This document shows positions 42,411 to 51,600 of a stretch of 64,000 nucleotides of DNA, one piece after another. A program made the position numbers and the translations under genes. Origin of the DNA: Lentzea albidocapillata subsp. violacea (lineage in GTDB: Bacteria; Actinomycetota; Actinomycetes; Mycobacteriales; Pseudonocardiaceae); NCBI RefSeq assembly GCF_900100275.1, contig NZ_FNET01000001.1:868001-932000 (forward strand), written 5' to 3'. The number at the start of each line of letters is the position of its first letter. Position 1 is the first letter of the stretch. Under the pieces are notes generated by a model. The model was not told the origin of the DNA and searched no databases. It saw only the letters and a list, made by a program, of their open reading frames with translations.

Positions 42411-42782
42411 GTGCCCGGCACCCGCAGCTCGCGAACCCGCGCGTATCTCGCGCGGGTTTTCGCCGTGCTCGCGCTGGTCGCCGGGATCGCGATGATGCAG
42501 GGCACGCCGTGCGAGACGGAGTTCGCCTGGACCGCGCAGTGCCCGACGTCGAGCACCCACGCGGTCGCCCACTCCGACCTGACCGACGACGGCGGGCTGG
42601 TCGAGGGCCTCCTGGTCGCCGGTGCCTGCCTGGTGGTGGCGCTCGCCGTGCTGATCGGGTTCGCCGTGTTGCGGCGGTCCGGCTCGTTCCACGTACTGGT
42701 GGTGCGCCTGCCTGCCGTTCTGTCTCCCCCGTCACGCCGGCTGGAAGTGCGGCTGACGCAGCTCTGCGTACTGCGCGCGTAG
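42411..42782 (+). CDS. Small membrane protein before dsbA
   Basis: A 123-residue protein from GTG 42411. It has one membrane helix near the N-terminus (RVFAVLALVAGIAMM), an outer loop with two cysteines (GTPCETEFAWTAQCPT), and a second helix (VAGACLVVALAVLIGFAVL). The paired Cys outside the membrane and its place 52 bases before the DsbA-VKOR genes hint at a thiol-related role, which is inference. Confidence 0.6.
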   Translation: MPGTRSSRTRAYLARVFAVLALVAGIAMMQGTPCETEFAWTAQCPTSSTHAVAHSDLTDDGGLVEGLLVAGACLVVALAVLIGFAVLRRSGSFHVLVVRLPAVLSPPSRRLEVRLTQLCVLRA

Positions 42783-42834
42783 ACCGAACCCGTTCCGCGG
42801 GTCCGTCTTCCTTCGCCACACGTGGAGTTCTCCC

Positions 42835-43431
42835 ATGTCCAAGAACGCTCGTCTGTCCCTGATCATCGTCGCCGTCGTGGCGGTCGTGGTCGCCGGCTTC
42901 TTCCTGTTCAACCGCAACGACACCACCGCGGCACCCCAGTCCGCCGACGGCAGGGTGACCGTCGTCGAGTACCTCGACCTCTCGTGCCCTGCCTGCGCCG
43001 CCACCTATCCCGGTGTGGAGAAGCTGCGGGCCGAGTACGGCGACCGTGTGACGTTCGACGTGCGGCACTTCCCGATTCCCAGCCACCGCCACTCCGAACT
43101 GGCCGCCGTCGCGGTCGAGGCCGCTGGCGCGCAGGGCAAGCGGGACGACATGTTCCGGCTGATGTTCGACGCGCAGCAGGAGTGGGCCGGGCAGCAGACG
43201 TCGCAGCGCGCGGCGTTCACCGGCTTCGCCCAGCAGCTCGGCCTCGACCAGGCCGCGTTCGACCAGGCGCTGGACGACCCGGCGCTGCGCGACCGCGTGC
43301 TCGCCCAGCGCGCCGAGGGCAGCAAGGCCGGCGTCACCGGCACGCCGACGTTCTTCGTCAACGGCACCAAGTTCAAGGGCACGCCCTCCTACGACGGCCT
43401 GAAGGCCGCGATCGACAAGGCGCTTTCGTGA
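42835..43431 (+). CDS. DsbA-like thioredoxin-fold protein
   Basis: A 198-residue membrane-anchored thiol oxidoreductase. Residues 7-25 form a signal anchor (LSLIIVAVVAVVVAGFF). The active site is CPAC in VVEYLDLSCPACAATY, and the cis-Pro loop is GVTGTPTFFVNG. It would introduce disulfides into exported proteins and be re-oxidised by the VKOR-type protein encoded next (GTGA overlap). Confidence 0.93.
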   Translation: MSKNARLSLIIVAVVAVVVAGFFLFNRNDTTAAPQSADGRVTVVEYLDLSCPACAATYPGVEKLRAEYGDRVTFDVRHFPIPSHRHSELAAVAVEAAGAQGKRDDMFRLMFDAQQEWAGQQTSQRAAFTGFAQQLGLDQAAFDQALDDPALRDRVLAQRAEGSKAGVTGTPTFFVNGTKFKGTPSYDGLKAAIDKALS

Positions 43432-43964
43432 ACCGGATCGTCGCCTGGGTCCTCGCGGCCGGCGGGTTCGTCGGGCTGGTCGCGTCGTTCGTGCTGACGC
43501 TCGAGAAGATCGCGCTGCTCAAGGACCCGTTCTACGTGCCGACGTGCAGCATCAACCCGGTGCTGAGCTGCGGCTCGATCATGAAGACCGCCCAGGCCGA
43601 GCTGTTCGGGTTCCCCAACCCGTTGCTCGGCATCGCGGGCTTCGCGGTGGTGACGACCCTGGGCGTGCTGCTGCTGGCCGGGGTGTCACTGCCGTCGTGG
43701 GTGTGGATCGGGCTGCAGGTCGGCGTCACGTTCGGCGTGCTGTTCGTGCACTGGCTGATCGTCCAGTCGCTGTACGAGATCGGCGCGCTGTGCCCGTACT
43801 GCATGGTCGTGTGGGCCGTGATGATCCCGATCTTCTGGTACACGACGCTGCGCAACATCCGGCCTGGGTTCCAGTTCCACAGCGTGGTGCTGATCCTGTG
43901 GTACCTGGTGATCGTGGCCGGTGTGCTGCAGGCGTTCTGGTTCTACTGGTCATCACTCGTCTAG
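43428..43964 (+). CDS. Vitamin K epoxide reductase (VKOR) family protein
   Basis: A 178-residue membrane protein with four to five helices. It carries the loop cysteines in TCSINPVLSCGSI and the active site CPYC in GALCPYCMVVW. Actinobacteria use VKOR in place of DsbB to pass electrons from DsbA to menaquinone. The start GTG overlaps the DsbA stop. Confidence 0.94.
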   Translation: MNRIVAWVLAAGGFVGLVASFVLTLEKIALLKDPFYVPTCSINPVLSCGSIMKTAQAELFGFPNPLLGIAGFAVVTTLGVLLLAGVSLPSWVWIGLQVGVTFGVLFVHWLIVQSLYEIGALCPYCMVVWAVMIPIFWYTTLRNIRPGFQFHSVVLILWYLVIVAGVLQAFWFYWSSLV

Positions 43965-44540
43965 CGCCGGCGGTCCCAGCCTGGCGTTCGCGGAGAACGT
44001 CAGGCTGGGACCGAGCCGCGCGCGCAGCCCGTCGATCCCGGTGAAGTGGTGCCCGCGCATCCCGGCCAGCTCCGCGGCCCGCACGTTCTCCAGCCGGTCG
44101 TCCACGAACAGGATGTCGTCGTCGCCCAGCGCGTCGCGGCACCATTCGAAGGCCGCGCGGTCCGGCTTGGCGTGGCCGATCCGGCAGGAGAACGCGCGCA
44201 CCTCGAACAGGTCGAGCCACGCGTAGGTGCGTTCGAAGTGCTGGGCGTGGTCCTCGGGGATGTTGGACAGCAACGCGATGCGCCGGCCCGCGTTGTGCAG
44301 TTCGTGCAGCAGCGCGACCATCTCGTAGTCGACACGGTTCCAGCTGGCCACGTCCTTCTCGACCAGCGGCGGGTGGCCCACGAGGGCCCAGTACTCGCTC
44401 GCCGTCACGTCGCCGCGGTCGTAGGCGGGGCGGTGGGCCCAGTAGGCGTCCCAGAACTCCGGCGCGGTGCTCATCGTGGCCATGACCTCGGGTGACTGGT
44501 CGCGGGCGATCACGCCGAACATGTCGAACAGCACGATCAT
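43953..44540 (-). CDS. HAD-superfamily hydrolase
   Basis: A 195-residue HAD phosphatase: motif I MIVLFDMFGVIARD, motif II IALLSNIPEDH, motif III Lys in GHAKPDRAAFEWC and motif IV DDILFVDDRLENV. Its ATG overlaps the DeoR stop (ATGA), so both share an operon. A 19-bp terminator-like hairpin lies within its last 20 codons. Confidence 0.92.
   Translation of the reverse strand: MIVLFDMFGVIARDQSPEVMATMSTAPEFWDAYWAHRPAYDRGDVTASEYWALVGHPPLVEKDVASWNRVDYEMVALLHELHNAGRRIALLSNIPEDHAQHFERTYAWLDLFEVRAFSCRIGHAKPDRAAFEWCRDALGDDDILFVDDRLENVRAAELAGMRGHHFTGIDGLRARLGPSLTFSANARLGPPALDE
43971..44013. terminator. Strong bidirectional hairpin inside the HAD gene 3' end
   Basis: CGGTCCCAGCCTGGCGTTC (43971-43989) pairs with GAACGTCAGGCTGGGACCG (43995-44013) over 19 base pairs, one a G-T wobble, around a 5-base loop. 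It lies just past the VKOR stop and inside HAD coding sequence, so it probably ends the dsbA-VKOR transcript and may also act on the HAD transcript. Confidence 0.75.
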
Positions 44541-45274
44541 GCCGTCACCACCGCGACGCCGGCGGCGGCCAGGCCCTCGGCGCTCTCCGCGTCGGTGACC
44601 ACGGCGTCCAAAGAGGACACGGCTGCCACGTGGGCCAGGGCGGTGCGGGTGAGTTTCGAGGCGTCCACGGCGGCGATGACGCGGCGGGCCGAGGTGATGG
44701 CGGCTCGTTTCACCGCGGCGTCCTCCAGGTCGAAGGCGGTCAGGCCGTGTTCGGCGGAGAGGCCGCAGCAGCCGATGACGGCGGTGTCGAAGCGCAGCGA
44801 CTGCAGCGAGGCCAGGGTCAGCGGGCCGGTGAGTGCCAGCTCGCCAGGGCGTGGGCGGCCGCCGGGGACGAGCAACGTCAGAGTCGAAGAAGAAGACAGG
44901 GCGTTCACGGCGTGCAGGGACAACGGCATGACGGTCAGGCGTCGGTCGTGCAGCAGGCGGGCCACTTCGAGGCACGTGGTGCCGCTGTCCAGGACGACCG
45001 ACTCGCCGTCCGCGATCAGGGCGGCCACAGCGGCGGCGATGCGGCGTTTGGCGGCCGTGTTGTCGTCCGAGCGCAGCGCGAACGGGGGTTCGGAACCGCG
45101 CAGGAGCAGGCTCCTGGCGCCGCCGCGGTAGCGTTCGAGGACGCCCTGAGCTGCGAGGATCTCCAGGTCGCGGCGGATGGTCATCTCGGAGGCGCCGGTC
45201 AATGACGCCAGGTCCGCCACACCGAGCGAGCCGGCGTCGCGGACCGCCTCGGTGATCTGCTTCAGTCGGGACAC
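44537..45274 (-). CDS. DeoR/GlpR-family regulator
   Basis: A 245-residue sugar-type repressor. The HTH reads LGVADLASLTGASEMTIRRD, then LAAQGVLERYRGGA. The C-terminal DeoR sensor domain has VVLDSGTTCLEVARLL and the phosphate-binding-like region. GTG 45274 is chosen. It leads an operon with the HAD hydrolase and is divergent from an MFS permease. The inverted repeat at 45297-45321 is its likely operator. Confidence 0.93.
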   Translation of the reverse strand: MSRLKQITEAVRDAGSLGVADLASLTGASEMTIRRDLEILAAQGVLERYRGGARSLLLRGSEPPFALRSDDNTAAKRRIAAAVAALIADGESVVLDSGTTCLEVARLLHDRRLTVMPLSLHAVNALSSSSTLTLLVPGGRPRPGELALTGPLTLASLQSLRFDTAVIGCCGLSAEHGLTAFDLEDAAVKRAAITSARRVIAAVDASKLTRTALAHVAAVSSLDAVVTDAESAEGLAAAGVAVVTA

Positions 45275-45296
45275 GATCGTGATTGAACAACAGTGA

Positions 45297-45321
45297 TGTT
45301 CGAAACTCAACCTTTCGAACA
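45297..45321. promoter_or_regulatory. DeoR operator TGTTCGAAA-N7-TTTCGAACA
   Basis: Perfect 9-base arms (45297-45305, 45313-45321) lie midway between the DeoR and MFS genes. Each arm itself contains TTCGAA. The placement fits repression of both transcripts. Confidence 0.7.
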
Positions 45322-45339
45322 CGCGAATCGTTCGTTAGC

Positions 45340-46509
45340 GTGAGGCAAGTGAACGCTCTCAAGGCCGCGCGGGTCGCCACCTTCACGTACTTCGCCCTCA
45401 ACGGGTTCCTGCTCGGGCTGTGGCTCGTGCACATCCCGACGGTCGAGGACCGCACGGGCATCAACCACGCCGAGCTCGGCCGGTTGCTGCTCCTGCTCGG
45501 GCTGGGCGCGTTCGTCGGGATGCGGCTCGGCGGCAAGTTCACCGACCGCGTGGGCGTGAAGCTGGTCGTGCCGCTCGCCGGTGTCGTGTGCAGCGTGACG
45601 GCGTTCTTGCCCGGTGCGGCGGTCAACCAGTGGACGCTCGGTGCGGCGCTGCTCATCTTCGGCATCGGCAACGGGCTGATCGACGTCAGCATGAACGCGC
45701 ACGCCGTGGTGGTGGAGAGGCACTACCAGCGTCCGGTGATGTCGGCGTTCCACGCGACGTGGTCGCTCGGCGGTGTGGCGGCCGCACTGACCGGTGCGCG
45801 CACGCTGAGCTGGGAGCTCTCCCCCGCCACGACGCTGGGCGCCGCGGCCGTGCTCGGCGTCGTCGTCAGCCTCGTGACCGCCCGGTTCCTGCTCGACGAG
45901 AAGGAGTCGCAGCACGCCACCGAGCAGACCGGCAAGCGCAAGGCTCCCCGCCGGATCTGGATCATGGCGGTGCTCGCCCTGCTGGTGATGCTGAGCGAGG
46001 GTGCCGCGAACGACTGGAGCGTGCTGCACCTGCGCGACGTCCTCGACGCGTCCCCGCAGATCGCGGCGCTCGCCTACGGCGCGTTCGCCACGACGATGAC
46101 CATCGGGCGGCTGCTCGCGGACCGGGTCTCCGCGAAGACCGGGCCGATGGCGGTGCTGCGCTGGGGCTCGGTGATCGGTGCCGCCGGCATCGCGACGGCC
46201 GCGCTCTCACCGTGGATCTGGCTGGCGCTGGTGGGCTGGGCGATCGCCGGGATCGGCCTGTCGGGCACGGTGCCGCAGCTGTTCAGCGCGGCCGGGCACG
46301 CCGAACCGGGTGCCGCCGGCGCGAACGTGTCGCGGGTCGCGGGGCTGGGCTACCTCGGTGTGCTGGCCGGACCGGCGGTGATCGGCTGGCTGACCCACGT
46401 CGTGCCGCTCAACATCGCGTTCCTGCTTCCGGTGGCGCTGTGCCTGGTCGCGGCGCTGTCCGCGGGCGTGTTGCGCGCCGAATCCGCCGAGGAGAAGGTC
46501 TCGGCGTAA
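45340..46509 (+). CDS. MFS transporter
   Basis: About 389 residues with 12 predicted membrane helices. Signatures are FVGMRLGGKFTDRVGVK after helix 2, GNGLIDVSMNAHAV (a motif of the fucose-permease/YbjJ-like branch) and GRLLADRVSAKTGP. Starts at GTG 45340 or 45349 are equally plausible. Substrate unknown; the divergent DeoR regulator suggests a sugar or a sugar-like compound. Confidence 0.9.
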   Translation: MRQVNALKAARVATFTYFALNGFLLGLWLVHIPTVEDRTGINHAELGRLLLLLGLGAFVGMRLGGKFTDRVGVKLVVPLAGVVCSVTAFLPGAAVNQWTLGAALLIFGIGNGLIDVSMNAHAVVVERHYQRPVMSAFHATWSLGGVAAALTGARTLSWELSPATTLGAAAVLGVVVSLVTARFLLDEKESQHATEQTGKRKAPRRIWIMAVLALLVMLSEGAANDWSVLHLRDVLDASPQIAALAYGAFATTMTIGRLLADRVSAKTGPMAVLRWGSVIGAAGIATAALSPWIWLALVGWAIAGIGLSGTVPQLFSAAGHAEPGAAGANVSRVAGLGYLGVLAGPAVIGWLTHVVPLNIAFLLPVALCLVAALSAGVLRAESAEEKVSA

Positions 46510-46520
46510 GAATTGCGAGC

Positions 46521-47192
46521 ATGGATCTCGCCACTCTGGATCTCACCACCGCACACCTCGCCGACGCGTGCATCCGGTCGGACATCCCGGTCCGCACCGT
46601 CTCCCTGACACCGGTCATCCCCGGCGCGAAGACCGGCGGCCGCGTGCTGCCCGCCCGGCACGCGGGCAGCGTCGACGTCTTCCTGGAGGCCATCGAACGC
46701 AGCGAGCCCGGCGACGTGCTGGTCGTCGACAACGACGGCCGCACGGACGAGGCCTGCGTGGGCGACCTGATCGTGCTCGAAGCGCGGAAGGCAGGGCTCG
46801 CGGGCGTCGTCATCTGGGGTCTGCACCGCGACACCCAGGACATCAGGGCGATCGGGCTGCCGGTGTTCAGCCTCGGCGCGAACCCGACGGGGCCGCTGAG
46901 CCTGCGTGACCGTGCGCCCGAGGCTCTCTCGACGGCCGAGATCGGCCCGTGGACCGTGACGTCCGACGACATCGTGTGCGGTGACGACGACGGCGTGCTG
47001 TTCGTGCCGGCGTCCGACGCCGGTGCGCTCATCGAGAAGGCGCGCGGCATCCGCGACGTCGAACGAGCGCAGGCGGAGCGCGTGCGGCAGGGTGAGTCCC
47101 TGCGCGGCCAGCTGCGGTTCAGCGAGTACCTGGAGAGCGGGCTGACGTTCCGCGAACACCTGCGCAAGATCGGCGGCGCCGTTGAGGAGTGA
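46521..47192 (+). CDS. RraA-like / HMG-aldolase-type protein
   Basis: A 223-residue protein of the RraA-like superfamily: TAHLADACIRSDIPVRTV, GDVLVVDNDGRTDEACVGDL, then GVVIWGLHRDTQDI and DDGVLFVPA. Some members are 4-hydroxy-4-methyl-2-oxoglutarate aldolases; others regulate RNase E. It follows the MFS gene by 11 bases, so a catabolic aldolase role fits the context better. Confidence 0.85.
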   Translation: MDLATLDLTTAHLADACIRSDIPVRTVSLTPVIPGAKTGGRVLPARHAGSVDVFLEAIERSEPGDVLVVDNDGRTDEACVGDLIVLEARKAGLAGVVIWGLHRDTQDIRAIGLPVFSLGANPTGPLSLRDRAPEALSTAEIGPWTVTSDDIVCGDDDGVLFVPASDAGALIEKARGIRDVERAQAERVRQGESLRGQLRFSEYLESGLTFREHLRKIGGAVEE

Positions 47193-47196
47193 GGCC

Positions 47197-47769
47197 ATGA
47201 CATCGATTTCGGCCAGATACCGGGCTCGTGCGGACGCCTTCGAGGCGAAGGTGGCCCACGTGAAATCCGACGCGTGGGACAACCCCTCACCGTGTGCGCA
47301 GTGGACGGCACTTGAGGTCGTGGACCACGTCATCGACATGCACGGCGTGATGCTCGGCCATCCGATCCCACGCACCGAGGACCCGCTCACGGACTTCCGC
47401 GAGGCCCGTCGCCAGGTCCAGGAAGCATTGGACTCCGACCGCGCCCACAGCGAGGTCTCCACGCCCGCCGGCCCGATGACGCTGGAGGACCACGTCGACC
47501 AGGTCGTCAGCGACGACCTGGTGCTGCACGGCTGGGACCTCGCCCGCGCCACCGGCCAGGACGAGACGATCCCGGCGGCCGACGTGGAACGCCTCTGGGC
47601 AACGGCGACGTCGGTGCCCGCCGAGCTGATGGAACGCTTCCGCACACCCGGCGCGTTCGGTCCCGGCATCGAGGTCTACGGCGCCGAGATCCGGGTGCCG
47701 CAGGACGCTCCTCTGCAGGACAGGCTGCTCGGGTATGTGGGCCGGGACCCCATGTCGAAAAGTCCCTGA
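47197..47769 (+). CDS. TIGR03086-type (DinB-like, maleylpyruvate isomerase N-terminal) protein
   Basis: A 190-residue four-helix protein: SARYRARADAFEAKVAHV, NPSPCAQWTALEVVDHVIDM (metal His) and DDLVLHGWDLARATGQD (metal His and Asp). The family binds a divalent metal and is often mycothiol linked. ATG 47197 has GAGGAG and GTGAGG upstream. A related gene lies at 52618-53172. Confidence 0.9.
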   Translation: MTSISARYRARADAFEAKVAHVKSDAWDNPSPCAQWTALEVVDHVIDMHGVMLGHPIPRTEDPLTDFREARRQVQEALDSDRAHSEVSTPAGPMTLEDHVDQVVSDDLVLHGWDLARATGQDETIPAADVERLWATATSVPAELMERFRTPGAFGPGIEVYGAEIRVPQDAPLQDRLLGYVGRDPMSKSP

Positions 47770-47813
47770 GCACTTCGACGGCTGCGTGAAGGACAGCCGC
47801 TGAGAGGAATGAC

Positions 47814-48212
47814 ATGGACTGGACCCTGGAAGTCATCGTCGTACCGGTGTCGGACGTCGACCGCTCGAAGCGCTTCTACGAGGAGCAGCTCGGTTTCAAG
47901 GTCGACCACGACACGACGTTCAGCGAGGACACGCGCGTCCTGCAGCTCACCCCGCCGGGCTCCGGCTGCTCGATCGTCATGGGCAAGGGCATCGCCAAGG
48001 GCGAGCCGGGGACGTTGAAGGGTGTACAACTCGTCGTGTCGGACCTGGAGAAGGCCCGCGCGCAGCTCGTCGAGCGCGGGGTCGAGGTCGGCGAGATCGT
48101 GCGCATGAACGAGGCGGACGGCGGGTCGTTCATCTTCTTCGACGACCCGGACGGCAACAGCTGGGCCGTGCAGGAGATCAAGGCCCGCGCTACCGGTGGG
48201 GAGTGGAAGTGA
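47814..48212 (+). CDS. VOC-superfamily protein
   Basis: A 132-residue VOC protein: VIVVPVSDVDRSKRFYEEQL at the N-terminus and FIFFDDPDGNSWAVQE at the C-terminus, the two beta-alpha-beta modules. AGAGGAA precedes the ATG. Its stop overlaps the start of the YCII gene. Confidence 0.92.
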   Translation: MDWTLEVIVVPVSDVDRSKRFYEEQLGFKVDHDTTFSEDTRVLQLTPPGSGCSIVMGKGIAKGEPGTLKGVQLVVSDLEKARAQLVERGVEVGEIVRMNEADGGSFIFFDDPDGNSWAVQEIKARATGGEWK

Positions 48213-48628
48213 AGTACATGCTGGTCAGCTACGGCGGCAGCCAGGAGGACTGGGAGGGCGTCGCCGCCTGGTCCGACGAGGACATGCATCGCATGATCGC
48301 CTACATGCGCGACCTGGACGCCGAGCTGCGCGCGTCGGGTGAGCTGCTGCAGTCCGAGGGTCTGAGCGGTCCGGCGCGGGCGTTCGTGGTGCGGGGCAGC
48401 GACGACGGGCCGGTCGTGGTCGACGGTCCGTTCGCGGAGTCCAAGGAGGTCATCGCCGGGTACTGGGTGGTCGACGTCGCCAGTGAGGAACGGCTGCTGG
48501 AGATCGCCCGCAAGGCCTCGGCGTGCCCTGGGCCGGGCGGGAAGCTGCTGAACCAGCCGATCGAGGTGCACCCGATCATGGGCGCGCCCGACGTGGACCA
48601 GGAAACGCTGGCGCCGTACCGGAAGTAG
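48209..48628 (+). CDS. YCII-related (DGPF) domain protein
   Basis: A 139-residue protein beginning VKYMLVSYGG and carrying the signature VVVDGPFAESKEVIAGYWVV. YCII/DGPF proteins usually stand beside ECF42-type sigma factors; here the ECF42 gene is 7 kb away (55135-56379). GTG 48209 overlaps the VOC stop. Confidence 0.9.
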   Translation: MKYMLVSYGGSQEDWEGVAAWSDEDMHRMIAYMRDLDAELRASGELLQSEGLSGPARAFVVRGSDDGPVVVDGPFAESKEVIAGYWVVDVASEERLLEIARKASACPGPGGKLLNQPIEVHPIMGAPDVDQETLAPYRK

Positions 48629-48630
48629 CG

Positions 48631-48660
48631 GTGAGGGGCCGGCGCGAACCGGCCCCTCAC
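48631..48660. terminator. Bidirectional hairpin terminator
   Basis: GTGAGGGGCCGG (48631-48642) pairs perfectly with CCGGCCCCTCAC (48649-48660) around a 6-base loop, between the convergent YCII and subtilase genes. Confidence 0.8.
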
Positions 48661-48664
48661 GCGG

Positions 48665-51600
48665 TCACCTCAGGTCGTACGCGCGGATGATCGTCTGCTG
48701 GACGTCACCGCCCGCGTCCGCCGCCCGGGCCTTGAACGACACGTTCTTGGCCCCGTGCGGGTGGATCAGCGTGACCTGCCAGCCCGCCCGCGTCTTGCGC
48801 AGCGGCACCGGCTTCCACGTCCTGCCCTCGTCGTAGGACACCTGCACCGCCGGGTCCTTGATGTCGGTGACGGTGCCCGTTCCGTTGCGCTGCACCGTGA
48901 TCGGCACGGTGACGACGCGTCCGGCGCGGTTGTTCTCGTCCAGCGCGGGTGCGAACCGGACGGCCAGCAACGGCACCGGCTGGTACTCCTCGCCGGGGAC
49001 GTTCTCCGAGTAGAACGACCAGTCGGCGCTGACCTGCGACGAGAACGAGTCGCGGGCCGCCTCGGTGTGGACGGTGTAGCGCTTCCTCTCCGCCGGCACG
49101 TTCGGGAGGTAGGCATAGCCGGGTTCGGGCTGGTCGGAGATGACCTTGCCGTCCAGCGTGACGGTGGTGCGGCCGGTGCTCGGGGAGGAGTAGCCGTACA
49201 TGCCCTGCGCGCTGTGCACGGGCAGGTCGAGGCGCAGCAGGTTGCCCACGCGTCCGGCGAAGCGCACGGTTCCTGGCGCGTGCGGCACGCCGGGGCCGTA
49301 GACGGCGCTGTTCCAGTGCTCGGTGGTGGTGCGGCCGAGCTTGAACACGCGGGGTGTGACCGAGAACTGCGAGCCGAGCGGTGGCCACTCGCCGAGCTTC
49401 GTGAACTCCGTCAGCGAACCGGACCACTCGACGCCCGGCGTGTAGTACTCCTTGAGCCGCAACGGCAGCGGGCCGGAAGCGCCGTTGTCGCGCTGGCCGA
49501 TCGAGCCCGGCACGCGGGCGTGCGTGACGGAGTTGACGCGGGCCAGTTCGCGGTCCTTCACGGAACGCTGGAGGTTCGCCGGCACGCGGGTCTTCTCGCT
49601 GATCCGCACGTGGTACTGGTACGGGCTGCCGTCGAACTTGCCGCCCGCGTCCGGCTTGGCGAGCACGGACTCGGCGTAGAAGTCGAACTTCGGCCACGAC
49701 GTCGTCGACGGGCGGACGCGGACCGAGTCGAAGTTGCCGAGGTGCCAGGTTCCGCCGGTCGCGCCCCAGTTGGCCTGCATCAGGAAGCCGAGGCCCGCGG
49801 ACGCCGACTTGGCTTCCTTCTGCTCGACGGAGATCACCGGCTGGATGCCCTGCCGGGCGTCGAACACGATCTCGGTGTCGCCGGTGACGTCGAGCGCCGG
49901 TTCGGTCAGCGTGGTGATCAGGCCGCCCTTGGCCGGGTCGGGGTCACGCGTGCTGATCGTGCCGTCGAGGAAGAATTTGCCCTTGGGCAGGCGCTGCACG
50001 AGCGTGCCGGACGGGTCGTGGCGGAAGTGCGCCTGCGCCTGGTCGACGTTGACGAACCGGTAGTCGTAGTACTGCGTCGCCGCGCCGTTGTGGTCGAGGA
50101 ACGTGAGCTTCACGTCGTAGCTCTCGACCTCCTTCACGACGCCGATGGGCACCCGCACGCCGTCGGAGGACAGCACCACCGCGCCGTAGACACCGTCCGC
50201 GACGGCGGCCTTGGTGTCGGCGGTGACCGTGGCGTCGGCCGTGCCACCGGCCGGGATGGTGAGCTTCGCCGGCGAGACGCTGAACAGGCCCGCTCCGGCG
50301 GGTTTCACCTCGGCGACGCTGAGGTCGATCGTCACGTCGGACGTGCCGTTGTTGCGGTAGGTCAGCTTCTGCGTGATGGGCTTGTCGTCGTCGTGCGGCC
50401 ACTGCGCGGTGCCCAGCGAGAAGCTGCCATGGTTCGTGGAGACCCCGGCGGACACGGCACGGCCGACGTCGAGACGTCCGGCGCCCTGGTCGTAGATGCT
50501 CAGCAACGGGTTGGGATTGGCGCTGTTCATCAGCGCGGCCTTGATGTCCCCGGCCTTCCACGCCGGGTTCTTGGCCGCGAGGATCGCCGCGGCGCCCGCC
50601 ACGTGCGGGGTGGCCATCGACGTGCCGGACAACGCGACGTGCCCGTCGCCGACCGGCGTGCCGATCTGGCCGTTCCTGGCCTTCGCGGCCACGATGCCGA
50701 CGCCCGGCGCGGTGATGTCGGGCTTGACGGCGTTGTTCACCCAGCGCGGGCCGCGCGAGGAGAACTCGGCGAGGGTGTCGTCCCGGTTCACGGCGCCGAC
50801 GGTGAGGGCCGCGTCGGCGGACGCGGGCGAGCCGATGGTGCCGCCGGAGTTGCCCGCGGCGACGACGAACAGCGCGCCGGTCTGCTCGGTGATGCGGTTG
50901 AGCGCGAGCGACATCGGGTCGGTGCCCTCGTCGGGCCACGAGCTGCCGAGGCTCATGTTGACGACCTTGGCCAAGGCCCCGGCCCACTCCATGCCGGCGA
51001 TGATGTCGCTTTCCCGGCCGCCGCCGTAGTCGCCGAGCACCTTGCCGTTGATGATCTTCGCGTCGGGCGCGATGCCCTTGTACCTGCCGTCGCCGGTGAC
51101 GGTGGACGCGACGTGCGTGCCGTGGCCGACCCGGTCGTCGGTGGTGTCGCTGTCGGAGAAGTTCTTCGACTCCACGACGGCGCCCGCGAGGTCCGGGTGG
51201 GTCTCGTCGACGCCGGTGTCGAGGATGGCGACGGTGACGTCCTTGCCGGTGAAGCCCTTCTCCCACGCCTGGGGCGCGCCGACCTGCGCGGCGCTGCGGT
51301 CCAGTGACGCGGTGACCTTGCCGTCGAGCCAGATCCTGCCGGTGCCCGCCGCCCGGGCACCGGCCCAGAACGAGCCGTCCTTGCCGACCGTGATCGCGTG
51401 CGCGCCGATGCTCGGCAACGACTCGGCGTTCGCCGCGCTGATCGGCTGCCCCTGCACGATCAGCGGAATCGTCTTGCTCGCCGCGTCGTCGTAGCCGGAT
51501 CTGGCGAGCAGCGAGACGTCGAACAGCCGCTCGTCCAGCTCGCCGGAGTTGAGCCCCGCCTGGGCGTCGAGCGGGACGACGTGCAGGTCGCCGCGCGGGT

